The notes below the pieces were generated by a model. It made no database searches. It was not told where the DNA came from and worked only from the letters and a program-made list of their open reading frames with translations. The translations under genes and the position numbers were made by a program. From Dipylidium caninum (taxonomy: Eukaryota > Platyhelminthes > Cestoda > Cyclophyllidea > Dipylidiidae), in contig QEYB01000468.1 in the NCBI GenBank assembly GCA_017562135.1, positions 15,001 through 79,000 of the forward strand: 64,000 nucleotides of DNA, in the 5' to 3' direction. Shown here piece after piece: positions 26,901-39,000 of this stretch (the first letter of the stretch is position 1; every line of letters starts with the position of its first letter).

Positions 26901-29900
26901 GGAAAATTCAGAGGGACGAACCAAATGCCAACTGCGATAATTCAAATGGAACACAAATGGGATGAAAAAATAAATATACAAATAGCAAGCTTTTGCCTAG
27001 CCAGTTACAGAATTAAGTTTTTAAATAAAACGTTTTGGAAATAGCCTCAAGTTGCGCTATCAACTAAAAAATACTACTGCTTTGATAAAGCAGAACATAT
27101 GGCAACACAGATTTTTGCGATAACACCCGACACCCACGAGCTTGATAATCTATCTTCAAACATTTGCACTATCATTGTAAAGTGAGAGTTTTTCGTCGTC
27201 CAAACCACTTTTACGTGGCCACTTGAGCAATGCAATACCCGACACTCAATGGCATCTCGTGTTCTTCTTTTCCTTGTAAAGTATTTCGTCGTTTCCGCGT
27301 TTTCCGCGGCGAATTTGAGCAATTGCTCATGTTAATACCTCGTACCGTGAGATTTACACACAAAGCAAAATCCACTGTGGCATGTCTAGTGCAAATTAAC
27401 CTAAACTCTTAGAAAACATTTATGTATCGTTCTTCATATGTTCCAGATAGAACGCGCCAGTATTGAACTGGTGAGAAATTTAAATATCAAATAGTAGCAT
27501 CTGTGGTATTTGTTAGTATTTTTCTTTTCAGACGCGGCAGCATCAAATATTAAGTTTCAGAAATTACCCGAATACCTTACCTCACTTTCGTGCTGCGCCT
27601 GCTTGGCGCTTAACTGTTCCAAAATGTTGTCGCGTTCCTTCGAGGTCTGAAGTAGGAGCTGACGAAATTGGCCACCTCCGTCTGCAGAGAGCTTATTTGT
27701 TCCGTATTGGTGACTCTCGTTCTTTCCAGTATGTTTCTCTCCTCAGTGGAAACGCTGAACCAAACAGACCGTGACTTGTTTAATTTTTCGATGCTTCATG
27801 GGTAATAAAGGTCTTCCAATAGCCACATAATTATAAGGAATAGACTCACATTTACTTAACAGTAATAACTTCCAACCGCACAAAACTTTAAATTAATTGC
27901 CAAAACGTAATGCACTTTTGCTTTCACGGCGATGCCTTATTTTTATGATCGGTTGGCTACAAATCAAGCTACATTTCACTTAAACTTTGTTCGGTGTAAT
28001 TCGAGGAACAATAGTTGTCAATCCATCTCCTATTTTACCAAATAAGTTACTGGACGCAAATTGGTCAAAACCAAGCTGGGCTGTGTGGTACGCGTACTTA
28101 CGCACCTGAGGGCATGTTTGGCCTTCTCCCTCTCTATACGCATGGTGTCAACCTCTTTGTGGGCAAGGTCTAGGTCACTTCGCAAGACACTGACATGCTC
28201 CACAAGTGCTTTTCTCTCCTCTTCGCCCTCCTCAAAGCGCTTGTTAACTCCCTCCAAACGCCCTCGCATACTGGATACGTTTAATCGCAGTGCTTGCACC
28301 TGAAAACCGCGTACAAATTAACTTTATAATTACCTTCTCGCATTTAGTGAAGTTGGTGAAGGATAAAATTTACCTGCATCGCCCGTCTGTTGAGGGCGGA
28401 GTGGACAGCACTTGCTGCGGTTTCGGCCAGTTTGAACGGAGGCGCGAAGGAGACAGACTTGGGAAAGTAAAGGGGTGTCAGAGATGACCGAGGCTGACTC
28501 GAAGGCGAAGTTGACCTTGGACGACGAGAAAGTGGTGCTTCAAGGTCATTTTCTTCATCTTGCGTCCACTCAGCCTTCTGTATTTGATGGCGGTATGTCA
28601 AGATGAAAGGCTCTTCCAATTCGTCGACATCTGCATTTGCAGTGTCCGCAATGACAGTCTGGATGGTATAAGAAGGTGAGGCATATCTTTAAAATGCGCC
28701 GGCATATATTTGATTTCGTTTGTTTGAAATTTGTACTTAGGCTTCACAAATTGTAAGAGAACAGTAATGCCAATGGCAATAAGAAATTAAGATTAAAGAA
28801 AAAGTGATCCTCTATCAAAATTTCTCTAACATTTCTATGAATTTGTCTCCCCAGATATTGCCAAAGCCAATTTTTTGCTTTGTCAAAAATTTAATATCCC
28901 TTGGCTGAGGAGTCGAAATATTTGGGAAGATTTTATAATACGTAACTATAGTATTATTGGTTCCGGTGAAAAGATTTTCTTTTTTTATTTAAACTTGATC
29001 AGTGAGTATACAAGTTGGGGTGGTATGTTTTGGAACTCCACCTCGCATGAATACCGAATGCATTAAAGTTACTTAACGAATGGAATATGGGGTATAATAA
29101 AAAATTGCGTAAAGAAGCATTTGTACCTGAGTTCATACCTGAGCAATTTGTGACAGAGCCTGATGCATTGCATTCGAATGCTCAATCAAACGCTTTGTCA
29201 CCGCTATCGGATCTTCTGCCGTTGTTTCCGCCTCGACATCCACTTGTTTCGGGAACGGAAAAGACACCCTAAGTCTCTGTAGAGTATTCAAAACTCGGTC
29301 CTTGTCGTTAACCTAATGAAAAATGCATCAAGTCAGAATTCCTTACCTCGCCTCAAATCTCAGTGGACACATTTTCTTAGTATAAGAACTCACTTCCGCC
29401 AGAAGATCTTGGATGCGGTTGTTGAGTTGGATCACCTGATCTTCGGATTCAGCCAGTCGAGCTTGACAACGCACTAAGGATTCCGCCAAAGATTGGCTGC
29501 GCGCTTTCGCATTGGCCTCCTCAGCCATCAATTGTCGTTGGCTCTTTGCGACCGCATCAGCCGATTCCATTTCAGCGGCTTTAAGGTTATTAGCCAAGGT
29601 AGAGCAAGCTGTTTGGAGTGATTGACCCATTTTCATTATTTCACTGTTCATCTGCGGTATATGACAACTCTTTACGATTACGTAATCATGATAAGTGAAG
29701 GCATCGTCTAAAGTCTGTATTGGTACGAATTATTGCGAAATAGAAACTAATTTCCCTTTTAATCAGGCATTACCCCTCATATAAAAACAAATTATGTTAA
29801 ACGAATATCTACAGAAACTTTTAAAGAAAAGACTTCGAATTTCTCCGATTAGAGTTAATGATCTCCAAATGTAAATAACTTGAAACGAGAGAATAACTTG

Positions 29901-32900
29901 TGTTCTGCAGGTACAAATTAGGAGACTAAAATGACGCTAACATATTCTCAACTTCTAATACCAGGAATACAGTAACCACTGCTATCACACTTAAAAATAT
30001 CAGTACTGATAGGAGTTTTCAAATGCCGTTACGTATTTGTATAGGATCTATCCATTTAAAATGCAGGTTTTTCATGGAATTAAAGCTATAATTGATGTCT
30101 TCCGATAAAGAGCGGGAAAAAGAACGTAGGTGGAAGAGTCAAAGGGGGTATATCTTTACCAGCGTGAAGTCGCGGGACGTTTGATGGCGCAGTTCCGCAA
30201 AAGCGCGACGCATGGAGACGACTTCGCGCCACAGAGCCAGTAAACGGTTGTGCTCAGTAGTGAAATATTCATTAAACGCACTCTCTTCATTTTGCCAGTC
30301 AGCTTCGCGCTTCTCCAATTGCTGTGACGCTTGTCTCCAAGCCTGTGTCAAATTGGCCACGTCCCTGCTCAGGCCCTTCGAAATGGGTAACAGCATTTGG
30401 AACCTCTCTACTACTACCTATCCAACCTATCTACCAACTTCTTAAGATTCAATTTTTCTGTTCTATGCAAGAGCGAAAAGCGGCTAATGAACAAAAAGTA
30501 ATGATAATGAGAAAATAGTTATTAAACTTGATCATTCAGACCTTTAAGACTATGGCTGTTCGGTGTACATAGACGTATTACTTCTCAAAATTACTACATC
30601 AACGTTAGTAGCTTCCTGGCTGTTATCTGATTATCACAATATATGAGTGGTGATCATCTCGGCATCTCCTCTCGAGATCTTACAAAGGATGCGCAATGAA
30701 AAATGAAGAATAACAATAATGTTCGGACGTTTTTAACTAGTAACTCTTTCCATTTAAGTGAATAGTGATATAAAATTGGTACAGGAGTACTATAAAAGAA
30801 ATCTATACATAATTAGGCATTTTTGGTAGATAAAACGTAAAAATGACGTTTGAAACCAAAATTTCATCGATCATATCATTTCGCTACATTAGTAAAGAGA
30901 TCATTTGCATTTGTTAGGCGTGAATGCGTCTCTCAAACAGCAAATAGTATCACTCTCATTTACAAATTAATGACACACCTGGTTAGCTGTGGCGGCTTCT
31001 TCTAGTTGGTCTTGCAAAACTTCATTGGCTCTTGATAGTTCGGCTGATCTGGAACCCACGCAGAAAGTAGGTACCATTAAAGCAGGCACAATATTTATAT
31101 CATGCGAATATAATCACCCACTTAGTTCTTGCTTCCTCGAGTGCCTCTGTGAGTTTTTCCAGTTCTGCAATTAGACTTTCCTCACGCATTTTTGCAACAT
31201 TTTCACGCGCATCCAAACGGCTGTCATGTTCCATTTCTTTTGATTGCAACTGGGATACATTTTATTTAGGCATCATTTTGCTACCCATCACGTATAAGTA
31301 GAGAAGTATAAAAGTTAATCAAATGAATAGATACCTTTTTAGCATTTTGCTGTACCTCTAATTTCAGGTCCTCTACTTCCATTTCCAAATCAGTATTCTT
31401 ACGTTTGTATTGCGCCAACTAGAAACAAGAAGTTATGGAGAGATAGAGAAACTGGTCACTATCGTTTAGATTGCATATTCTATGGGGTTCAGAGGAGGGT
31501 GAGAGGGACTGGGTCAGCTCACTGTTAGAGCAGGTTTTTAATAGAGGGATAAAGAAGCCACCGCAATTTGGTGAATCAGCGGTGTTGGAAACGCCCATAT
31601 TCAGACAACTAAACTGGGCGTTGCTGACACTCTCAGCAATGCTCTTACGATCCTCGATGAATGCTTTATCACAAATTCAGGATGAGAGAAAAAACCTCTG
31701 TTAGCCTAATTTCCCAACATGGAAATAGGAGGTGTTTTATGTACACTTTTATTTGTATGTGGTGTATTTACTTGTAATTAATGCGTTACCCCACAATAAA
31801 AAATGGAGGATTTTAATCAAAGTATTCGACTTAGTGATTTTTCTCAATTTTATTAGTATCTTTTTGTAGACGATATATTCTGTGCCCGCATGACATCCGA
31901 TTCAAATTATACAAAGTGAAGAAGTTAGGCCTTTTCCTCTCTATAGCCTCTTTGTCGAGTGCATATACACCGTATCTACTAAAAGCCTTTCATGCACTTA
32001 ACAAGTTAGTTAAGAACTCCATATAACATATTATGCTGTTATGAACAGGACAGTACACGCAATCACTTGAGGATCAAGTGTAAAAAATTACACGAAATTT
32101 ATTAATAGTGTAGCACAAATTTGATTTGCAGATATTGCGTTTTAAACACAGTTCACGTTACATTAAGTCCACTTTTTTAACTAAATGAAATCAGGAAATA
32201 TGCTACTTATATGCTAACTTCATCACATAACAATAGCACCGTCATTCCTAGAATTCTGGATGAAGGAAAAAACCAAATCGACTTAATATTTATTAATTGG
32301 CGAGAAATGAATTTAAGTAGCTTTCGCAACTACGGTCTGGAGTTTGATTTTATTAATTTCAGTATTTCTGATTCGTGTACTGTAGAGATATGGTTCATTT
32401 TTTAAACTGAACGATAGGCCTAGAGTTCGTGTAAATCGGAGTGACGAATTTGTTGTATCTACTCCACTTGAAATCCAATTACGAACAATAACTTTGGCTC
32501 ACTTGTTCTTGGAGAGTTTGAATCAGCTTCTGATGGCGCTGGTTGCTGTCCTGCAGAGTAGAAACTCTTCTTTTGTGCTCTGTCAGCTCGGTTTCCAGAA
32601 GCTGCACCTGAGTTCGCGTTGGCGACATCATCTTAGGGCGGGTGACACTCTTGCCCCTTGACTCATCAACGGAAAATCTGTGTCCCTTGACTGGAAATAG
32701 GAAGTAATTTTAGAAGCAGTGTGCACTTTTCCGAAAATCGACGTAATATGCTCTGCCTGGGTTCTGAAAGTAGGGCCTTATGGTGCCAATGCTCGAACTT
32801 TATTGACTTCTCAGTTGACTAGGTAACCCATCATTATGTTGGGAAATTGGAGTGACGGTTATGCGATGCATCATCTCACCTTTGGCTCCAAACTGTGTGT

Positions 32901-34359
32901 AGTGCATTTCAGTACTTACCCAGTCAGGAAATATTCTCCATGCGGCCACGCCTTTAATGACGGTTACCTTTTTACCGGATGTTTGTGCTCCTCAAAGGAT
33001 TCTATATGTATCCCATTTTCCGAAACGCCATGATTTACGTAATAGTACCTTTAACTCAATTAACAATAGATGACAGTAACTAACAAATACGGTCGTAAAT
33101 CCCATAATTATATGTAGTTTATACGGTGCAATATTGTTATTTTGATCCGGAGACGCGAAAGAAAGGCGATATTTTTTGTTCATAAATTGTTTACTTTCCT
33201 CAGCTATCTCAAATGTTTGTCAGATATTTATTTAATATAAAAGTGGAACGCTTGAATGATCACCATACCAAGATTTCGTTCGTTGGCTTAGAGTTTGACG
33301 CAGTTCCTGATTTGAAGCCGGTGTTGACGTAAATGTCAACATGTAATAATCTTAATTATACTCAGATATTTCGTTTGATAATAAGATTTCTCGAAATATC
33401 CAAAAGGTATGAACGTTTATCGAGGTTAGTATTCGACGCGACCTTATCATTTCATCTTTCATTTCTCATATGACTCTTATGCATCATCTAAAGTTCTAGA
33501 AAATCTGACAATTTTTTGAGGCAGAGGTATAGGACGTTGTAGTAGGATTAGCTAAGACACTTTAAGCAAGGTTACCATTTTAGAGTACATATTAAAATAG
33601 CTTACACTTTTCAGACACAATTTTCTGCGAGAAATTCTGGCAGAATGTCGTTAGCAATTAAAAGCTCATAGGTTATATGGGCTTTCATAAATGCTACCAT
33701 CTGTCATGTGTACGTGTGTGTGTGTGTTAAGACACGCCCCAGTAAAAGCGTACGTTTTGTTACTACCGTCAGAGTTTATTTTCAATCCAATTTTCTGTAA
33801 AAGAATTGTTTGTCTAATAAGGAGGAAAAATGTCGAGAGTAAGAATATAACAGCATGTGAGCATTATGAGATGACTGAAGGCCACGAAGCGCGAGCACCA
33901 TGGATATTATTATAATGTATATTATAAGTACAATGGCAATGGTTTTTGAATTAAAAATCAGAGAAATTATGTCACCGATATTATCGGGAGTTGCTTCGAT
34001 TATGAAATTTTAAAATCCTACAAAATTTGACATATCCCGTCTTGCTACGGCATCAATTAAACCATTTTGTTCAAAAACTTAAAATTTTTAACTTTCGTCC
34101 AGGCGAAAGGTATTTTGTTACTTTTGAATGTGAAGACTTTGACTCATACCGTTTCGACGCGTTGCATTTCGCGTTCTATTCGCTGGGTTTCAGCCGACAA
34201 GCTCAAGGACCCAAAATTTTCATTGCAGAAACCTTGCTGAGCTGTGATTCTACACAATTCCCCGCTGGTACGACTTTCAATTGTGGTTGTCTTCTCCATT
34301 TCACTACCTGTGTGTGAAAATTTGCCAGATGAGGAGTTGTCGCTCTCACTGCTCGACAT
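14987..34359 (-). CDS. CROCC: Rootletin (ciliary rootlet coiled-coil protein), 32 exons found, about 2,100 codons
   Basis: Rootletin is a structural coiled coil that builds the striated rootlet at ciliary basal bodies and links centrioles. The start is ATG 34359 (MSSSESDN). Exons: 34150-34359, 32503-32690, 31335-31418, 31122-31249, 30979-31048, 30160-30375, 29394-29651, 29139-29312, 28374-28658, 28106-28299, 27581-27754, 26463-26661, 25616-26089, 24950-25133, 24725-24874, 24488-24647, 23819-23930, 23604-23734, 22714-22889, 21663-22050, 21391-21595, 20566-20902, 20109-20297, 19875-20038, 19615-19797, 18618-18878, 17612-17822, 17399-17538, 16909-17040, 16641-16820, 16287-16472, 14987-15151 (TAG). 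Diagnostic matches to vertebrate rootletin are READWQNEESAFNEYF (exon 30160-30375), AVHSALNRRAMQ (28374-28658), SLRRFLGFRQ (20566-20902) and ASHRQRVRALEEQ (16641-16820). Nearly everything is heptad coiled coil; the last exon is Pro/Thr-rich. Phases agree at all joins except exon 1 to 2, where a linking exon is unresolved. Two 1-nt frame breaks occur (about 27670 and 26509-26520). Two introns have GC donors. The final splice (16286 to 15151) is inferred. Confidence 0.93.
23931..24487 (-). other. GC-AG intron in rootletin (557 nt)
   Basis: The exon ends ...LVLAQ plus AG, followed by GCAAGT; the next exon starts A-GAA-CGG (ERDSALMRAEK). AG plus A restores Arg and the coiled-coil frame, so the donor is GC with the usual AG|GCAAGT context. 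The intron also contains an open frame on the + strand (24010-24447), which I do not accept as a gene. Confidence 0.85.
24648..24724 (-). other. GC-AG intron in rootletin (77 nt)
   Basis: The upstream exon ends RRLAEAE with G followed by GCGAGT. The next exon begins AG-GCT-GCC (AAVQAVLRADRA). G plus AG gives Glu and keeps the frame. No GT donor nearby would give the same joint. Confidence 0.82.
33714..33727. repeat. Short (GT)7 microsatellite
   Basis: Seven uninterrupted GT units lie in the long first intron region of rootletin. No functional claim is made. Confidence 0.9.
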
Positions 34360-36004
34360 TATCCGCCATTTCAAGAAGCCTATAAAGTACAGGAGGGAGT
34401 TGGAGCAGACTTGGTCTAGGAATTGCATCATACATTTATTTACAAAGTTAGAAAAAGGAGGGCGAATTTGCCACGATAAAGTACTGAACTCCATGTGTAG
34501 AAAAAAGAACCTTCGAATCAAATACTAATCAGACCTGTGTAATCCAGCGCTATTTTATGGAAAGATTGCCAAACAAAATGTGAAAACTTGCCAGGTTCGG
34601 TGTAGAGTAGGTTATTTTGTAAACGCGCGTCAATAGAGTCTAGCGTCTCGTAATCAAGTCGGTTTGTTAAAACTATCCCCAAAATTGATGAAAGGAGTAG
34701 GTTGACTCAAAACACTAGAATGACACAACGAATGAAAAGGACGAAGGACCGCATAATTTTTTTTGGCTACACCAAGTTTAAGAATGAGAGGTACCCAAAC
34801 GAGAGAAAAGCAAGGAGTTCAGTTTAAAAAATAAGTCTCAATCGTAGATATCGTTGATCAGACACTAAAACGTTTGCCAACAAGCAGCGAAAGAACGTAT
34901 TTTGTCCACCATCGTTAGACGTATGTTTTTTTTTAAGTTGTTTGATTTTGGGGGCTATCTCGGATTTATCCATGCCTAGTTAGGTACTTTTAGTTAACCA
35001 CTGTTTACGAAGTGTCTTTTCGCTGGCGATAATTTGAACGGACAGTAAAGTAATCTCATAACGTCAGTGTAAAAGGGGAAAAAACATTCTCTTCCCGTGG
35101 GAGTAATCAATAGGATCTTCAAGAGGAGTTCACAAGGTTTGCATTTTCCCTTATATCAACTCAGACACCATTTATCCGGGAAAATTTGCCAAACCATGTC
35201 TATACGATTTCAAATGGCGCGTGTCCATCAATTTTCATTGCTAGATTTACTGCAATTTCCGCCAAAGAAATTGTCATTTCTTCTCCCGACGTTAGGTATA
35301 TTTCTCTTACAGTGCACATTTTAACTTTAAAATAACCAATATTTTAATCGTTGTTTAAATATATAATTTATAATAACTGGATGTGGGAACCGTTAAAACT
35401 GAATAACGCAGATAAATCAGGTTTTTATTAATTAGGTCACCTTGAAGCGTTTGACTATACTATTTGACTTGCACCTGTATATTGCATCCAATCAGCGGGC
35501 GGTACATTGCTAGTACGTCGTGACGTTTAAGCTCTCATGGTCAATAGGGTTTGTCTCTTTTATTTTGACGTCCCATGCGTGGAACCTTTTATTTTCTTAT
35601 GGCCTAGTTCATTTCTAATTGCAAATTTTATCGCACGTTACTTTATGCTTTTCCAGCGATATAATTAGGACTCTTTTATTCCAGTTCAGCAAATTGTGTT
35701 GAACAATCAATATTCTTGCCTATATATAATTACTTATAGAGATTCCACTGCAGCCTCCCATATACTTATGAGTTCTCTGTGTACATAATTTATTGAATTT
35801 AACTTTTTTAGTATGTTGTATCTTACCCTGCAGAGTTGTTATTTAGATTTGTCTAATTTCTGTTTGGGGAAGACTAAAACTTATGTCCATGACCGTTTTT
35901 AAATTCGCTACAACTTTTTCGTGCACATTTTAAGCACGAATACCGCGAATGATGACTCATATTCTTGTGCTATAGCCCTAGATCTTGTTACTATTTATGT
36001 TCAG
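34360..36004. other. Region between divergent rootletin and the RRBP1-like gene
   Basis: This is the shared 5' side of two divergent genes. It probably holds both promoters and the missing membrane-anchor exon expected for an RRBP1/kinectin family member. The open frame at 35097-35324 has a hydrophobic end, but its splice and start context are not convincing. A (GT)7 microsatellite lies nearby, inside the first rootletin intron. Confidence 0.5.
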
Positions 36005-39000
36005 TTTACTGACCAAATGAGCAACTTCCAACGTTTTACGACTCTTGAGCAATCTCTTGCTTCTTTCGGAGTCGCTGTCCACGCTGCTACTACAAACGGT
36101 CCTGAATCCAAAAAGAAGAAAGATAATAGGAAAGGTGCGCAAAAGGCAAAGTCTGCTGATGCAGCTGCCATTGACAACGTGGCAGTTGACCATACGGCCG
36201 ATCCAGACGATGGATGGATGCCGGTAGTATCTAGAAAGTCCAAGCCTACTTGCACCTTGAAAGACTCCGAAAGTGTCGCAGGTGTTAGTGCAACTCTCGC
36301 TAATGAAGTACAAACTTTCACTCAAAACGTCAAGTCTCCTGCTCCTTCATCCTCCCAGCTCATGTCTACAAACACGACAACTAAAAAGAAGCGCCGGAAA
36401 ATAGGTATAACTATATGGGCTTCTCTTCTTTGTCAGTTGAAATGTTTCACGCTTAATGTCTTCCTAAATTCAGATGGAGTTAAGGAAGTTAAAGTTCCTG
36501 TGGAAGATTTGAAGATTACCTTGGGATCATCACAAATGAACCAGCAGCGGTTTAAAAACGCTTCCCCTGACCGGTGTTTGGATTACTCATCCGCTATGAA
36601 TGACGAAAAAAATGGCATTGTGTTATATGCTCGTGAACTGGAGTACCTTGTCTCCGAGATTCTCGGGGTAGAGGCTGTCGTTAAGGCTCGTGTTGCCTTC
36701 CCCGACCTCGTATTCCCTTGGCCACCTCCGACCACCACGTCTCTGAGCGATCCTAATCAGGTTCCTATAATCTTTCGATTTGGTTTTCTAATCCTTGCTA
36801 TATCTTGAACACGGTATTTTGTACGAAAAGTGAGGTTTTAAAGGATTTTAAATTTGAGTCACGACTAGGTTTCTCTTTTTCTGTTATTTTCTTAACACTT
36901 TAATTAACCACTGAGATTGTTCTGGAAATTTATCATGCTAGAAGTGTGGTGATGTAAATTCTACGTATTCGTAGGTTTGATGCGACCACACGGCCTCACT
37001 TATATTATCCCGTTGCCTTATATTTCAGGTATTTGATTTTAACCGTGTTTTCCTTCTCTTTATTACGTCCAAATACACTATATTTGCTACGAACTTTAAC
37101 ATACCTAGGAATAAGTTAAAATTGGGTATTGTCACTTCCTTTAATTATCCTTTCGTTTTTCTTTTCAGTTTGATGCTAAGGTCTTAATGAGTTGTCTTTG
37201 ACACTTTCACAGTAGTTACTACATTAATGAATAGAATATACTAAATGTTTATAAAAATAATTTTTAATAGGGAGGGTAAAAGAGGTTTTGACTAAAAACT
37301 TATTTCTTCCTTAGCCTATACTGTCGTTAGACTATATTAGAATGAAGGCGCATCTTCGTGCAAAGGAAGCCGAATGCCAAGTGAGTGTCATTTTCTCACA
37401 AGTTAGATTATTCCTAAGTAGCCGTCTGGGAATATCTCTGCTAGTCTAATTTCCGTTTTGTATATAATGCACTTGGCTTTGAATAGCATGTTATTAGTTA
37501 GGAAAATTGTAATAATGTTTGCGATCGAGTGTGAGTGATGCTTTTATTTCACTTTCCCATATACAAGCGTTTTTGTGTGTCACCTTTCCTACATTTATTA
37601 GGTTTGATTTTGTGTCAGACAATGGGGAGTCACATTTAACTCTTCGAGACATATACTTTTTACTTCGCGCTCCCATATTCAAGAATGATAGTTCATGCAA
37701 ACATCTTATCCACATAATCTTTACGCGTTGAGCGGAGATCATTTCAATGGTTGGTAACATTTTATTGCTACTTCACTAACATTTGAAAATACTAAATTTG
37801 AGATCCTGCCGGTTTCCTTCACTAACTGGTAAATGAAACCATGATTTGTTTACAATGAATGATTTTTGGCTTGATTTTCGATAGGTTCTCTGTGACGAAA
37901 TTGCTCGCTTGCACAATAGAGTAAACAAAGAACTCCGAGTTCTACCTCTTCTGACGATGGAATCCTCGCAAAAGTGAGTATGTTAGTTTTGATGGTACGA
38001 CCAAAGCCTATGTTTATGTTTCAGCACATTCTTCCGTTCATTTAACCATTTATGCATGGTTCAGAGAATCAACCGATAAGGTATTTGAACAACAGCTTAA
38101 ACGATCCATCCCTACGGTTTCAACGTATGTTCAATGTGAGATTTCGGCGCCGTTAACTTCAACTGCGGAGCCTAGGGCACAGTCACCGTCAGCTACATCT
38201 AAGTCCACACAGGTTGTGATTACCACTTTGCAAGACGAGATAGCCCGCCTTGCGAGGGAAAACGTCCTTCTTACGCAACGCTATGCCGTACGTCAAAAGC
38301 CAAAATGCTTTTATGGTAGCCTTAACAACTAAATATTGCCAAGATATTACACGTTAAATCTTAAAAGGAGATACATTTCGCTTTTTTCAACCCACTTAAG
38401 GTTACTCGCTTTTGATCTCATTAGGGAGTGGATTTCTTCCGCTAAAAAGGGTTTTGAGCATGTTCGTACTGTCTCACACTAAGTGTACTAAGCATTACCA
38501 ACTTGTCAGATCTGTACCGAGTTATTGTAAGCTGCCTTGATTAGCTAATATCCTCGTTATTGCTGGTCGTATGCTCATGGGGGAAATACCGACATAGATT
38601 AGTCTTTGCTTCCTACAAACACGTTTGCCTTGTTGACCCAGATACTCCACCGATCGCAAGCCAGCAAATGTGCCTACAAATGGGCTGATGTGCTCATTTA
38701 TCAGTTTGCTATCTTGCTGAATGTCATCACTGTTTTGTCCGAAAATTACCTCACTTAGCATGCAGTGTCTCACTGTCGCTAATACGTAGGATTTGCCGTC
38801 AGTCTCCTTTTAGGTCAGAGGATTTCTGGCTTCTGTCTTGCATCGCTGTGTCATAAATCCTCTTGCCCACTCAATCGTACTTATCTGAAACAGGCACTAA
38901 ATCAACCCAACTATCAGTAAAACTCGTTGAAACACGTGTGTCCATCATCCTATAACACAATATACAAAATCACTCCTTGCCTATGATTTGGATCAGGCTC

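Noticed and set aside
35978..36325. Two minus-strand frames of 106-115 codons
   Set aside because: They are antisense to the Lys-rich exon of the RRBP1-like gene, which continues in phase into the next exon.
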